A model generated the notes under the pieces. The model did not search any database. It saw only the letters and a program-made list of their open reading frames with translations, and had not been told where the DNA came from. Below, piece after piece: positions 9,306 through 18,203 of a DNA stretch of 64,000 nucleotides (position 1 is its first letter; the number at the start of each line of letters is the position of its first letter). The stretch lies in assembly GCA_963808615.1 (NCBI GenBank), contig CAWEGV010000011.1, positions 1,110,133 through 1,174,132 on the forward strand, given 5' to 3'. The position numbers and the translations under genes are program-made. The stretch is from Palsa-504 sp963808615 (GTDB taxonomy: Bacteria; Actinomycetota; Actinomycetes; Streptosporangiales; Streptosporangiaceae).

Positions 9306-9994
9306 GGTCCCGGTGCAGCCGGCACGACAGCGCGTGGTGCCCGGTGAACCGGCCGGTCAGGGCCCTGGACAGGTCCGCGGTCTTGCCCGCGGCCCGGATC
9401 GGCCAGCGAGCAAGGTCCGCGAGCACCTGCCCGCGGCGCTCCCCGCCGATCAGCGCATCGATCATCGCGGTGGCCGAGGCCCCGGTAATCCCGGACACGG
9501 CAGAGCCGAGCTTGATGCCGGCCGATTCCAGCGCCTTGCCCAGCCGCTGGATCTCCGAGGTGCGGGCCTGCACCGTCTTGACCCGGTACCGGGTCAGGTC
9601 CCGCACCTCCCTCAGCTCCGCCGGCGGCATAGAAGACCCGCGCCGCAGCCCGCACTCACACAGCCCCGCCAGCCGCCAGCAGCCCGCCGCGTCGGTCTTG
9701 TGCCCGCGCAGCGCCCTGGCGTGCGCCGGGTTGACCACCGCGACCTCGGTGAAGTCCCGCTCGCACATCGCCTAGTACACCGGGCCGGCATAGACCCCGC
9801 TGGCCGCCACCACCACATGGGTCACCCCACGCCGGCGCAACAGCCGGGCCACCTCCTGCAGCACTCCGTAAAACGCCCGGAACTCCAAGATCTCGGCCGT
9901 GCGGGTATTCTTCTCCCCCGGGGGACCGGATCGCGACCTTGATCATGTCCTTGGGCACGTCGATCCCGGCGACGTACTCATGCACCACTCTCAC
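9305..9994 (-). pseudogene. IS110 family transposase, truncated (copy 1)
   Basis: From GTG 9994 the minus strand reads VHEYVAGIDVPKDMIKVAIRSPG, the N-terminal RuvC-like strand with the first Asp of IS110 DEDD transposases. An extra base in a C/G run near 9920 shifts the frame. The reading then resumes, has an in-frame TAG just before AMCERDF, and continues through ALRGHKTDAAGCWRLAGL and the coiled segment TVQARTSEIQRLGKAL. It ends at 9305, so the second half with the catalytic Ser domain is absent. The 3' end abuts the truncated IS256, marking a deletion junction. Confidence 0.75.
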
Positions 9995-10438
9995 CCTGCG
10001 GCCACCTCCTGCAGCAGCACCACCTGACGGCTGGGATACGGCACGCCGCCGGCCAGCGCCCCGGATCAGTACAGGAAACTGACACACGCGCACGCAGCAA
10101 CGGGGGTTACCCGCCACGGGGCCCCGGAACCTGCCGCAATTTACGGCCTCCAACGGTCCAAGGGCGTCCGGTCACAACCGGGGCAGCCGCCACGAGCATG
10201 CACCTTCCGCCTCCGCGCCGCATCGCAGACACCGCAAACCACCCCAGCCCGCTACGGCCCGCACGCGCCCACGGCGGGAAGGGACCCAGTTCCATCACCC
10301 CGGCAGAGCCACGCAGTGGCTCATGATTTCTCATATCGGCAGAGTGGCGCCTTGGCGGCGGCCGAACCTCCTGTCCGGAATCTCGCGCACGATCACCAAG
10401 CGAACCGGGGCGGGCGGTGAGTGTGCGAGCTCGCCAGG
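9995..10438. other. No gene seen; leader side of IS110 copy 1
   Basis: No protein-like frame is visible. In IS110 elements the non-coding leader next to the transposase start can encode the bridge RNA, so the part nearest 9995 may once have held it. I could not define a structure or an element end by eye. Confidence 0.35.
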
Positions 10439-10909
10439 CTAGGCGTCTGCGGCTAGTTCCACCGACAGCGGCGCGAAGCCGTGGCGGCGGTAGAAGCGGA
10501 TCGCCGGTTCATTGGCGGAGTAGGCGGAAACGTGGAAGCGCCCAGCTCCCCGTTCCCGGCTCCAGGCGAAGAACGCCTCGACCAGGCGGCCGCCGACGCC
10601 CCGGCCGCGGAACTCGGGCGCGACATAGGTGCTGACGAGCTCGGTACGGGCACCAGTCCACATCGCGGAGATGGCATAGAACTGCCCGATGAGGTGCCCG
10701 ACGGCACTGCCCTCACGATCGGCTGCCACGAGCACGAGCGCGTCCGGCGCGGCGAGCAGCCCTTCGATCCAGGCACGGCCGTTGTCTCGTGGCCATCCAG
10801 CGTTGCGGAGACGATCACGGGTGGCGCCATCCTCGGCGAAAAGCGCGGCGCTCAAGGCGACCAGGCCGGGAACGTCAGCGGCGCCTGCGCGGCGGATATC
10901 GATGTCCAT
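10439..10909 (-). CDS. GNAT family N-acetyltransferase
   Basis: A 156-residue single-domain GNAT enzyme transferring an acetyl group from acetyl-CoA to an unidentified amine. Motif A reads STYVAPEFRGRGVGGRLVEAFF, with the Q/RxxGxG/A pyrophosphate loop as RGRGVG. Motif B reads SANEPAIRFYRRHGFAPL. The N-terminus MDIDIRRAGAADVPGL is the usual first strand and helix. ATG 10909 has AGAGGGATCC immediately upstream; a longer frame upstream to 11122 has no family match and is not used. The gene is monocistronic. Confidence 0.8.
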   Translation of the reverse strand: MDIDIRRAGAADVPGLVALSAALFAEDGATRDRLRNAGWPRDNGRAWIEGLLAAPDALVLVAADREGSAVGHLIGQFYAISAMWTGARTELVSTYVAPEFRGRGVGGRLVEAFFAWSRERGAGRFHVSAYSANEPAIRFYRRHGFAPLSVELAADA

Positions 10910-11391
10910 GGATCCCTCTGGCAGGAATTGCGGATCGTACCCAGTATGAGTGCCCCTGTCATTGCGGCGCATCCACATTGCTGCCCGGCAACGCGCTCGA
11001 GGGTCGCAGCCAAGGCGTTGCTGACGGCGAACGTACGACACGATGCACACATGCATCCCGCTGGCGAACAGCCCAGCTCCGCAGAGGCTGGCGGGCAGCA
11101 ACACCCCAGAACAACCCGACATGAACTACTCGCGGCAGACCGACCGACCTGACCTGCGCAGAAGGCGCGATATGCGGCAGAAGCACTAGCGGGCGTTCCC
11201 CGTGCGGGCGCCAGTGCATGAACGTGCAGGCCGTTGTCTTGTACGGTAACGGAGATCACACCGGTCGTGTGGCCTTCGGGGTGCGACGGTCAGTCGTCCT
11301 GGCCTTGCCTGGCGATCGAGGTTCAGGTGGCCGGGCCTGGACCGCTGCAATGGCTGCCCGGATCTGGGCCCGGCCTTCGCGCAGGCCTATC
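10910..11391. other. No gene seen
   Basis: No supported gene lies between the acetyltransferase and the small gene at 11392. Open frames on both strands lack family features. Confidence 0.45.
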
Positions 11392-11574
11392 TCAGATCGC
11401 CAGCCGGCGCAGGAGGGGCCGGAGCCGAAGGCGTGGCAGTACTCGGGACGTGCCGTCCGGCCGGAGGGCCCGGCGGCCGTCCTTGGCAGCCCGCGCGAGA
11501 CGAGCCTGGTCCGCCTTGCGGTGCGCCCCGTCGGTCCGGGTCTTCATGATCTCAGCCTCGATGGCCGGGTGCAT
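11392..11574 (-). CDS. Small actinobacterial protein (MHPAIEAEIM type)
   Basis: A 60-residue basic helical protein beginning MHPAIEAEIMKTRTDGAHRK and followed by DQARLARAA. Very short proteins with this opening are frequent in actinomycete genomes and have no assigned role. The ATG at 11574 follows a GGGGGG site by six bases, which supports translation. The C-terminal third is Arg/Leu-rich and may be partly degenerate. Confidence 0.45.
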   Translation of the reverse strand: MHPAIEAEIMKTRTDGAHRKADQARLARAAKDGRRALRPDGTSRVLPRLRLRPLLRRLAI

Positions 11575-11599
11575 CGTGTTCCCCCCTGAATCCGGCATT

Positions 11600-12314
11600 G
11601 GCGCCGCTGTTGAATACGGAGCCTGCCAGCGCTGTGCTGAGACACGATTGAGGCCTGATTGAGAGCGACGCCATGTCGTCCGGCACGTGCCTGGATCCTC
11701 TGCAGGACGTCAGGCACGTCACCGGCCCCTGGTGACCTGGGCCCAGACAGGGCGCCTGCACGGTTGAGATGGCAGACCCGGATTGCGCGCGGGACGTGCC
11801 CGCCTGCGACGTCCGGTCATCCGCTGGCCGGACTTCCGCATCCCTGATCAGCCATCGTCTCCGCGTTCGGCGAGCACTTCCGTCACCAGTTCCCGCTGCG
11901 GGCCCGCGAGGCTAGCCTGGGTGATCTGGCCGGCACGCTCGCCGGCCAGGACCTCCTACACTGGCCGTCCCGGCTCAGGCTGGTACGGCGGCGGGACCTG
12001 CAGGTGAGCGGAGGCCACCGGCCGTTCCCGCCAGCCGCCGCCGACACACCCGGTGCCGGTCGTGCCGGGGATCCCCGGTGCGCCCGTTGCCGTCACCGCG
12101 GCCGGGATGCCCGCAGCCGGCGCGGCGCACCCGGTCCGGCGCATGGCCGGCCGGTACCGGCTTCCCGATGCCCTGCGCCGCGCCGGCACCCTCGCGCGCA
12201 AAGGTCCGTCCGCAGCCGCCATCACCGACCGCCAGCCCGACCGGCCGACGCAGAGGCGCGGAACGCATGCATGACCGGATGCTGGCGCTGGGCCGCCCGG
12301 CGTGCGCAGCGGTA
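11600..12314. other. No confident gene; coding-like scrap near 11850-12000
   Basis: One plus-strand frame near 11850-12005 (SAFGEHFRHQFPLRAREASLG, then DLAGTLAGQDLLHWPSRLRL) has protein-like composition. It lacks a start and loses that character beyond about 12010. It may be a gene remnant of unknown kind. Confidence 0.35.
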
Positions 12315-12608
12315 TCAGCTGCCTGATGGCCGGAAATGACGCAGAATCTGGCGGGCGTAGTAGGTCTCCCAAGGTTCGCCGGGAGCCTCGGCCGTGTATT
12401 GCTTGTCCAGGCTGACGAGCAGGTAGATCAGCTCGCTGCGCACCGGCCTGGCGCCCAGCAGGTCCGGCAGCTCGGACAGGTCGATGAGCCATTGCGCGTA
12501 CCAGGAGGCCCAGTCATCGTCGGCTCCGTCGACGATCCGGAAAACACGGTGATGAGTCTCGCCCGCCTCGTGCAGCAGGCCGCTGACCTGCTCCCTCACG
12601 TCCGTCAT
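12315..12608 (-). CDS. Conserved-looking hypothetical protein
   Basis: A 97-residue acidic protein, MTDVREQVSGLLHEAGETHH, then RIVDGADDDWASWYAQWLIDLSEL and LDKQYTAEAPGEPWETYYARQIL. It is helical, soluble, and rich in Trp and Asp. The start ATG 12608 follows GGAGGG by five bases. I recognise no domain, though the balanced composition and good start argue for a real gene. It is divergent from the NTF2-like gene at 12847, leaving a shared 238-bp upstream region. Confidence 0.6.
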   Translation of the reverse strand: MTDVREQVSGLLHEAGETHHRVFRIVDGADDDWASWYAQWLIDLSELPDLLGARPVRSELIYLLVSLDKQYTAEAPGEPWETYYARQILRHFRPSGS

Positions 12609-12846
12609 CTAGTCCCTCCGCGTCTTGACGGCGTGGCCGCCATGGGCCGCCCGGCCATGCGATCTAGTTTGGCGGAACGGTCATGAGCCGACAGCTCGAT
12701 CCGAACAGCAGCCGAGATCTGAGAACGGCATGAGCGCGTTGCGTTCGGCTCGACTTCGATCGCGGGGCTGCCCAGGGCTGCCCACGGGGCGGCGGTCTCC
12801 TGCCATACTGGTGCACGGGGAGAGTCTCCCGGACTGGAGGCCGTGA

Positions 12847-13251
12847 GTGGCCGCGCGGAATATCGACATCGTTCTCGGCGGGCTGGCTGACGCGATGCGC
12901 AGCCGCGATCCAGAGCGCATTGCCGAGTTCCTCGCCCCCGATCTGGTGTGGGAAGGCCTTGAGCCTGGCCTGCGCTGCGACGGGCGGCAGCAGGCGATGA
13001 GTGTCATCCGGAACCGCTTTGCCGCTGCACCATTGATCGTCCAGGCTGTCGAGGCGATCGAGGCCGGGCAGCACGTGGTCGTGGGTCTGCGCGGGCCGGG
13101 ATTCAACGGGACGCCGGGCGATCTGGAGACGTTGGGCCAGATGTTCAACGTCTTTACCCTCAGCGATGGCGAGGTCGTCCGCTGGCGTGACTTCCTGACC
13201 CGCCGGGAGGCGCTGGACGCCGCCAATGCCGAAGACCAGCCCTGGCAGTAA
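12847..13251 (+). CDS. SnoaL-like / NTF2-fold protein
   Basis: A 134-residue protein with the cone-shaped NTF2 fold signature: an N-terminal helix (LGGLADAMRSRDPERIAEFLAP), then DLVWEG and a C-terminal sheet with LGQMFNVFTLSDGEVVRWRDF. That last block, the strand-turn-strand with FxxxDGKIVRWRDF character, is diagnostic of SnoaL-like proteins. Members act as small hydrolases, isomerases or ligand binders, and the activity here is unknown. GTG 12847 follows GGAGG by seven bases. It is probably monocistronic. Confidence 0.75.
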   Translation: MAARNIDIVLGGLADAMRSRDPERIAEFLAPDLVWEGLEPGLRCDGRQQAMSVIRNRFAAAPLIVQAVEAIEAGQHVVVGLRGPGFNGTPGDLETLGQMFNVFTLSDGEVVRWRDFLTRREALDAANAEDQPWQ

Positions 13252-13686
13252 GACCCAACACAAGGACCAACGTCCGGAACGTCGTCCTCTCGGACCCTGA
13301 TTTAGGCCGATTTTAACCACCGTCATCGCGGCACCCATAAGGGTCAGTTGTGTCAAGAGGGCGTGGGTCATTGGCCCGGCGGCTTTGATGGTGTCGCGGG
13401 GCTGGGCCTGACTGTTCTTCTGGGATCTTCGTCGCAGCTGCCTGGTTCACGTCGCCGGGCCGGAGGGGTCAAGCTGGAGCGCCCGGAGCCGCGGAGCGGC
13501 GAGGACGAACGAGCTTGAGGCCGGCCAGCGGCGACGGATCATGGGAAGCGAGGAAGATCGGTGTTCGTGCTGGTTATTGGGGTCGTGGTGCATCCCGGCC
13601 TGGCTGGCGGAGTGGTCTCGCAAGCACCCATCCGGCGCCGCGCTAGTGCGCGGCCGCCATGACCATATGTCCGGGGACCGGGCTGC
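13252..13686. other. No gene seen; 3' flank of IS110 copy 2
   Basis: No supported gene. The stretch borders the downstream end of the intact IS110 transposase and should contain its right end, but I could not locate the exact terminus. Confidence 0.4.
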
Positions 13687-14799
13687 TCAGTCAGATGATC
13701 GAGCGCGGCCGGTGGCCGGCTCATGCCGCGAGAGCGAGCTCGCCCGGGGCGTGGTGACCCTCCCGGTCTGGGGGTGTGCTGCGGTGGCCGTGCTGGCGTC
13801 CGGCGTGGCCGGGCCTGGTGCCTGGGCGGCAGCGAGCAGGTGCCAGGCGCGGGTCAGCAGCTTGCGGGAGATCGCGATGGTGGCGATCTTCTTGCCGCGC
13901 CGTTTCGCGATGGCGGCGTAAGTGGCGGAGAATTCCGGGGACCGCTTGGCGGTCTGGGCTGCCTGGTTGAGTACCCACCGCAGCCAGGCCGAGCCCTGCT
14001 TGGAGATGTGCCCGTGCCGGACATGAAGGTCCGAGCCGCGCACGGTCGGGGTCAGCCCGGCCCAGCTGGCCAGCTTGCGGGCGCTGGGAAACCGGGTGAT
14101 GTCGCCGATCTCGGCCAGCATCACCAGCGCGGTGAACTGGCCGACGCCTGGCAGCGTGGTCAGGACTTTGACCCGAGGGTCAGTCTTGGCGTGCTGGCGC
14201 AGCTCGCCGTCGATCCGGTCGATCTCGGGGGCCAGGGCGTCGATGAACGTCAGGCAGTCCGTGACGATCTCCCGGGAGGCCGCGGGCAGCTCGAGCTCGG
14301 CCAGCCAGCCGCGGCCGGGCCCGGACAGGTAGCTGCCGGAGCGGTCGTAGCCGAAGTCGGCCACCACCGCGTGGATCCGGTTCTGCAGCTGGGTGCGCAG
14401 CCGGACCAGCCCGGTCCGGTGCCGCAGCAGCGCGCGGAGCTGGCGCACCGCCGGCGGCGCGATCCACGCCTCCGGCAGCAGGTCCGCGCGCAGCAGGTGG
14501 GCCAAGGTCGCGGCGTCGACCTTGTCGTTCTTCAGCCGCGCGGAGGCGATGGCCTTGCACCGCAGCGGGTGGACCATGTGCGCCTCGAAGCCGTAGTCCT
14601 CCAGCAGCTGCGCCAGCCAGCTCCAGCCGAACGCGGCCTCGAACGCCACCGGCGTGCCGGACGGCAGGTCCCCGATCAGCCGCAAGATCGGCGCGGTCCC
14701 GTTCACCGTGTTCTTGTTCAGCTGCACCGTCCCGTCCTCGGTGACCACCGCCACCTGGGAGCGCTTGCGGTGCACGTCGATTCCGACGTAGACAGACAT
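13687..14799 (-). CDS. IS110 family transposase, intact (copy 2)
   Basis: A 370-residue full-length IS110 transposase. The DEDD RuvC-like domain starts with YVGIDVHRKRSQVAVV, followed by FEAAFGWSWLAQLLEDYG, LKNDKVDAATLAHLLRADLL and a coiled-coil linker (RLRTQLQNRIHAVV). The C-terminal Tnp domain holds LTTLPGVGQFTALVMLAEIG, FPSARKLASWAGLTP and HISKQGSAWLRWVLNQAA, with the helix-hairpin-helix GVG and the region of the catalytic Ser. IS110 enzymes are guided by a bridge RNA from the element's non-coding end, here probably 14800-14925. ATG 14799 follows GAGGAGACC. It may be active. Confidence 0.85.
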   Translation of the reverse strand: MSVYVGIDVHRKRSQVAVVTEDGTVQLNKNTVNGTAPILRLIGDLPSGTPVAFEAAFGWSWLAQLLEDYGFEAHMVHPLRCKAIASARLKNDKVDAATLAHLLRADLLPEAWIAPPAVRQLRALLRHRTGLVRLRTQLQNRIHAVVADFGYDRSGSYLSGPGRGWLAELELPAASREIVTDCLTFIDALAPEIDRIDGELRQHAKTDPRVKVLTTLPGVGQFTALVMLAEIGDITRFPSARKLASWAGLTPTVRGSDLHVRHGHISKQGSAWLRWVLNQAAQTAKRSPEFSATYAAIAKRRGKKIATIAISRKLLTRAWHLLAAAQAPGPATPDASTATAAHPQTGRVTTPRASSLSRHEPATGRARSSD

Positions 14800-14971
14800 T
14801 GCCGGGTCTCCTCTCCCGAGCTTGGAATCTCTCACCCGGAGCGTCCTGCTACCGGGCTGAGCTGGGAAGAGGCCCGGCCCTTATAGGGGCAGATGAGCGC
14901 GCGTTGAGGGCTGTCGCCGGAGCTTGGGAAATGCGTCGCGTCGGCTGCTTGTGTCTGCTTTAGTGACGGGC

Positions 14972-15706
14972 ATGGCCGGATTTGATGACCCAGCGTTCTA
15001 TGGCGATCGCTGGGCAGCGGTGTATGACGATCACCATGCGCGGATGGACCCGGGGCCGGCCGTGGAGTTCCTGGCCGGCCTGGCCGGGGAGGGCCCGGTG
15101 CTGGAGCTGGCGATCGGGACCGGCCGGGTCGCTCTCCCATTGGCGGCGCGGGGGATCAGGGTCGAGGGCGTGGACGCCTCTGCGGCGATGGTCGAGCGGC
15201 TGCGGGCTAAGCCGGGAGGTGAGGTGATTCCGGTCACGATCGGGGACATGGCCGAGGTACCGGTCAGCGGCCGGTTCCGGCTCGTGTACCTGGTGTTCAA
15301 CACGCTGTTTGGCCTGCTCAGCCAGGCACGGCAGACGGAGTGCTTCGGCAGCGTGGCACGTGTGCTGGATCCGGGAGGGATGTTTGTCGTGGAGTGCTTC
15401 GTCCCGGACGTGGCTCGGTTCGACCGGGGTCAGCGGGTCCAGGCGGTGGCCGTGACCGAAGATTCCGCGATCATCGAGGTGTCTCGTCACGATGCCGCCG
15501 AGCAGCGTGTCACCGCCCAGATCATCACGCTGGACGAGCAGGGGGTGCACCTGCGGCCGGTGGGCCTGCGCTACAGCTGGCCCGGCGAACTGGACCTGAT
15601 GGCCGACAGGGCCGGCCTGCGGCTGCGGGAACGGTACGGCGACTGGCACCGCCAGCCGTTCACCTCGGCCAGTACCAGTCACGTCTCCGTTTATCAGCGA
15701 GCCTGA
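14972..15706 (+). CDS. Class I SAM-dependent methyltransferase
   Basis: A 244-residue Rossmann-fold methyltransferase. Motif I reads VLELAIGTGRVALPLAARG with the GxGxG-type SAM loop as AIGTG. The acidic residue ending strand two is in VEGVDAS, motif II lies in FRLVYLVFNTLFGLL, and motif III in VLDPGGMFVVECF. The N-terminus MAGFDDPAFYGDRWAAVYDD is typical of ubiquinone/menaquinone-methylase-like small-molecule methyltransferases. ATG 14972 is chosen because the family opening begins there; the ribosome site is weak. An IS110 lies just upstream, so its native promoter may have been displaced. Confidence 0.8.
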   Translation: MAGFDDPAFYGDRWAAVYDDHHARMDPGPAVEFLAGLAGEGPVLELAIGTGRVALPLAARGIRVEGVDASAAMVERLRAKPGGEVIPVTIGDMAEVPVSGRFRLVYLVFNTLFGLLSQARQTECFGSVARVLDPGGMFVVECFVPDVARFDRGQRVQAVAVTEDSAIIEVSRHDAAEQRVTAQIITLDEQGVHLRPVGLRYSWPGELDLMADRAGLRLRERYGDWHRQPFTSASTSHVSVYQRA

Positions 15707-15730
15707 CCAGCTCAGGCAAGGCGGCTAGAG

Positions 15731-15756
15731 CGTGTCCCGTAGATCATGGGACGGGG
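15731..15756. repeat. Short direct repeat, copy 1
   Basis: The segment CGTGTCCCGTAGATCATGGG plus ACGGGG recurs with small changes at 16399-16422 in the same orientation. The shared core is the 15-bp GATCATGGGACGGGG. Copy 1 also contains the inverted arms GTCCC/GGGAC, as insertion-sequence ends often do. Confidence 0.6.
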
Positions 15757-15762
15757 CCCTGA

Positions 15763-16329
15763 TCACGAACCTGGCCCCGCCCCCTCCCACGGCGCCTGGC
15801 GATGGCGAGCCCACGCGTAGCCCGCGGTCGCGACCCCCACGGTGCCGGACGGCTCAAGCCGGTTCCCATCGGAGTAGAGGGAACTCTGGGCCAGCGCCTG
15901 ACGGAATCCGGCTGATCCTGGATGGTCCAGGCAGCTCAGGTAGCCGCGGAGCTCAGCAGCCCAGCTCTCATCCCCCTCCATCGAGCTGATTTCCTCGGCC
16001 CACACGGCCAGGTAAGCGCGCTCTACCGCGGGGAGGTAGCTCAGCCACAGCCCGGACACATCCCCGAACACGTCGGGCCACCGGCGGCTCCAGTCTCCTA
16101 GCCGGGCGCGTGACCGCTCGATGCAGTCCCTTGTGAGCTGGACGACGGTCGTGAAGGCAGAGCCGTGGATGCCCGGCCAGGTCACCAGGCCATCTGCGTC
16201 AAATAGCGAGAGCCACAGGACCGGCACCGAATAGTTCGCCGCCAGCAGGGCACCCCGGGGGTACATCCCGTCATGCTCGGCCGGGGGATCGGCGGAGTCC
16301 AGAGCCAAGAGCATCGCCCGGTTGGCCAC
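15763..16329 (-). CDS. Hypothetical protein, DUF7822-like opening
   Basis: A 188-residue soluble protein beginning MANRAMLLALDSADPPAEHD, then LLAANYSVPVLWLSLFDADGL. This resembles actinobacterial hypotheticals that start MANRSYLY and are often placed in DUF7822, a match made from memory. The middle contains LWLSYLPAVERAYLAVWAEE and the end LAQSSLYSDGNRLEPSGTVG. No catalytic motif is visible. The gene sits neatly between two copies of a short direct repeat, which suggests it moved with, or survived, an insertion-sequence event. The start is ATG 16329 with a weak ribosome site. Confidence 0.6.
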   Translation of the reverse strand: MANRAMLLALDSADPPAEHDGMYPRGALLAANYSVPVLWLSLFDADGLVTWPGIHGSAFTTVVQLTRDCIERSRARLGDWSRRWPDVFGDVSGLWLSYLPAVERAYLAVWAEEISSMEGDESWAAELRGYLSCLDHPGSAGFRQALAQSSLYSDGNRLEPSGTVGVATAGYAWARHRQAPWEGAGPGS

Positions 16330-16398
16330 GCGCTCAGCCTAGTAGCCTGCCCGGGGCAGGTGCCGGGTCGTCAGCGGGCTCCTCGCTCCGCTTCGGGC

Positions 16399-16422
16399 GT
16401 GTCTCTTGATCATGGGACGGGG
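16399..16422. repeat. Short direct repeat, copy 2, at intron break
   Basis: This near-copy of 15731-15756 lies exactly where the group II intron sequence begins, so it marks the boundary at which the intron's 5' part was lost. Confidence 0.6.
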
Positions 16423-16430
16423 TGGCGGAG

Positions 16431-17560
16431 CCAGATCCGGATGGAGGCGACGTCGATGGTTCCCCGCCAAACGTAGTCGCGTTGTCGTACCTGGTGGCGA
16501 CGGCGCGGTACTGGCGGAGATGGCAGAACGCCCGCGTGCGCCAGGCGCATGCGCGGACACGGAAGAAAGGTGATCACCAGAAGGCGCGGGAGCTGCGCAG
16601 GAAGCAGGCCAGCCTGCCGAGCGTGGACTGCGCCGACCCCGGTTACCGCCGACTCCGGTACCTCCGCTACGCCGACGACACGCTCTTCGGGTTCACCGGA
16701 CCAAAAGCCGAGGCCGGGGAGATCAAAGAACGGCTGACGATATTCCTGCGGGACGAACTCCACCTGGAACTGTCAGACGAGAAAACCCTGATCACGCACG
16801 CGCGTACCGGCGCGGCGAAATTCCTCGGATACGAGATCACCACCCAGCACAGCGGCACCAGCGGCCAAAGACCATCAACGGCAGCATAGCGCTGCGCGTG
16901 CCGATCCCGGTGATCAAAGCCAAGTGCTCGCCCTGGATGGCCCGCGGCAAACCCGCCGCGATAACCGCCCTGCACAACCGCGGCGACTACGACATCGTCG
17001 CGGCCTACGGGGCCCAGTACCGGGGCATCGTCCAGTATTACCTGCTCGCCGGAGACATCCACCGGATGGACCGGCTGCGGTGGGTCATGGCAACCTCGCT
17101 GCTCAAGACGCTCGCAGCCAAGCACCGCTCGTCGGTGGCCAAGATGGCAGCCCGCTACAAGGCCGCCATCGAGACCCCGCACGGGCCACGCACCTGCTTC
17201 GAGGCCGTCCGCATCCGCGACGGGAACCAGAAACCCCTGGTCGCACGGTTCGGTGGCATCCCCCTCAAACGGCGCAAAACCGCGATCCTCATCGACCGCG
17301 TTCCCGGCCGGGATAGTTACCCCCGCAAGGAGATCATCACCCGGCTCCTGCGGAACACGTGCGAGTTGTGCCAGCACAGCGGCCAGGTGCAAGTGCACCA
17401 CGTCGCCAAACTGGCCGACCTCGCACATCCCGGCCACGGCCAGCCAGCCTGGGCCAGACTCATGGCGGCAAGACGGCGTAAGTCTCTGGTGGTCTGCCCG
17501 CCCTGCCATGACCAGATCCACGCTGAACGGCCACCAGCCGCAAGAAAAGCCACGGCATAA
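16431..17560 (+). pseudogene. Group II intron-encoded protein, 5'-truncated and frameshifted
   Basis: This is the distal part of a group II intron reverse transcriptase/maturase. The first frame contains RYLRYADDTLFGF, with the catalytic YADD box, then LHLELSDEKTLITHARTGAAKF, the region leading to the maturase domain. Near 16860 the reading shifts one frame and continues INGSIALRVPIPVIKAKC through the X domain (DIVAAYGAQYRGIVQYYLLA). It ends with an HNH nuclease zinc region: CELCQHSGQVQVHHVAKL and CPPCHDQIH. RT blocks 0-4 and the intron 5' end are missing, so it cannot mobilise itself. Confidence 0.8.
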
Positions 17561-17569
17561 GTCACTGGA

Positions 17570-17664
17570 GAGCCGGATGCCGGGAAAGCTGGCACGTCCG
17601 GTTCGGCGGGGGGCCGTACGGAAAAGGACCCGCGAACTGCGGGAACCTCGCTGTACGGCCTACC
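17570..17664 (+). ncRNA. Group II intron domains V and VI
   Basis: Bases 17570-17604 match the conserved domain V hairpin: GAGCCGGATG opening, a GAAA tetraloop-like centre and CACGTCCGGTTC closing. The following inverted arms around GGCCGTACGG and CTGTACGGCC at about 17611-17660 fit domain VI. The intron should end with the AC at 17662-17663. This is the only structured part of the ribozyme left, because the 5' domains lie in the deleted portion. Confidence 0.7.
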
Positions 17665-17668
17665 CAAC

Positions 17669-17792
17669 CGGTCACCCCGCGGGCGCCACTGCACAAAAAT
17701 ACGGTTGGCCTGCTTGCGTGGGCCATAACCAAGGGCTGGCCAAGCGGCCAACTACGCGAATGTGTCGGTAGATAACCGCTCGCCGACCCGCC
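17669..17792. repeat. 124-bp dispersed repeat, copy A
   Basis: These 124 bp recur at 26476-26599 with four mismatches and no gaps. The repeat begins about five bases after the group II intron 3' end. It contains two hairpins: GGTTGGCC paired with GGCC..AACC, and TGGCC-AAGC-GGCCA. The minus strand reads LGYGPRKQANRIFVQWRPRG, so it may instead be a conserved coding scrap. Confidence 0.75.
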
Positions 17793-18203
17793 TTCGATAT
17801 GGCGCCAGACCCGGCCAATCGGCACGGTCGGCCGTGCCGCTCCCAAATGATTGATCTGCGCGCCGTTAGCGGCCGGGAACCACAGCACGGTCGTCATGCC
17901 GCCAAGTGTGCGCGACGCGGGTCCAAGACGATGACATCACCGGCTGCTTAGCCGTCCGCCCGCGCTGCTGGCCGCGGTGCGCGGCGCGGCAGGCTGACCG
18001 GCACAGCCGTGATTCACGGCCCGCGGGCCTGACCGCGGTATCCCGCCGCTCAGCCTTCACCGGAACGGAGCCGGCCTGCCGTTCGGCTTTGTGCCGGATT
18101 GACGCAAACCGTGCCGCCGTCGGCCACGAATACATGGTGAGCAAACATCGTGGCGGCGTGCGCCGCCGACCCGGTCGCGGGTCGCCGGAGGAAAGGGCAG
18201 CAG
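17793..18203. other. No gene seen; upstream of secreted protein gene
   Basis: No confident gene. A short minus-strand frame from ATG 17897 (MTTVLWFPAANGAQINHLG) runs into repeat copy A and is probably a remnant. The last 100 bases should hold the promoter of the gene at 18204, but no clear boxes can be named. Confidence 0.4.

Noticed and set aside
13590..13670. Possible serine- or leucine-type tRNA (GCGGAGTGGTCTCGCAAGC resembles a D arm)
   Set aside because: No matching acceptor stem or TTCGA-type T loop follows at the proper distance.
13723..14886. 387-residue open frame on the plus strand
   Set aside because: It mirrors the intact IS110 transposase on the minus strand and has no domain features of its own.
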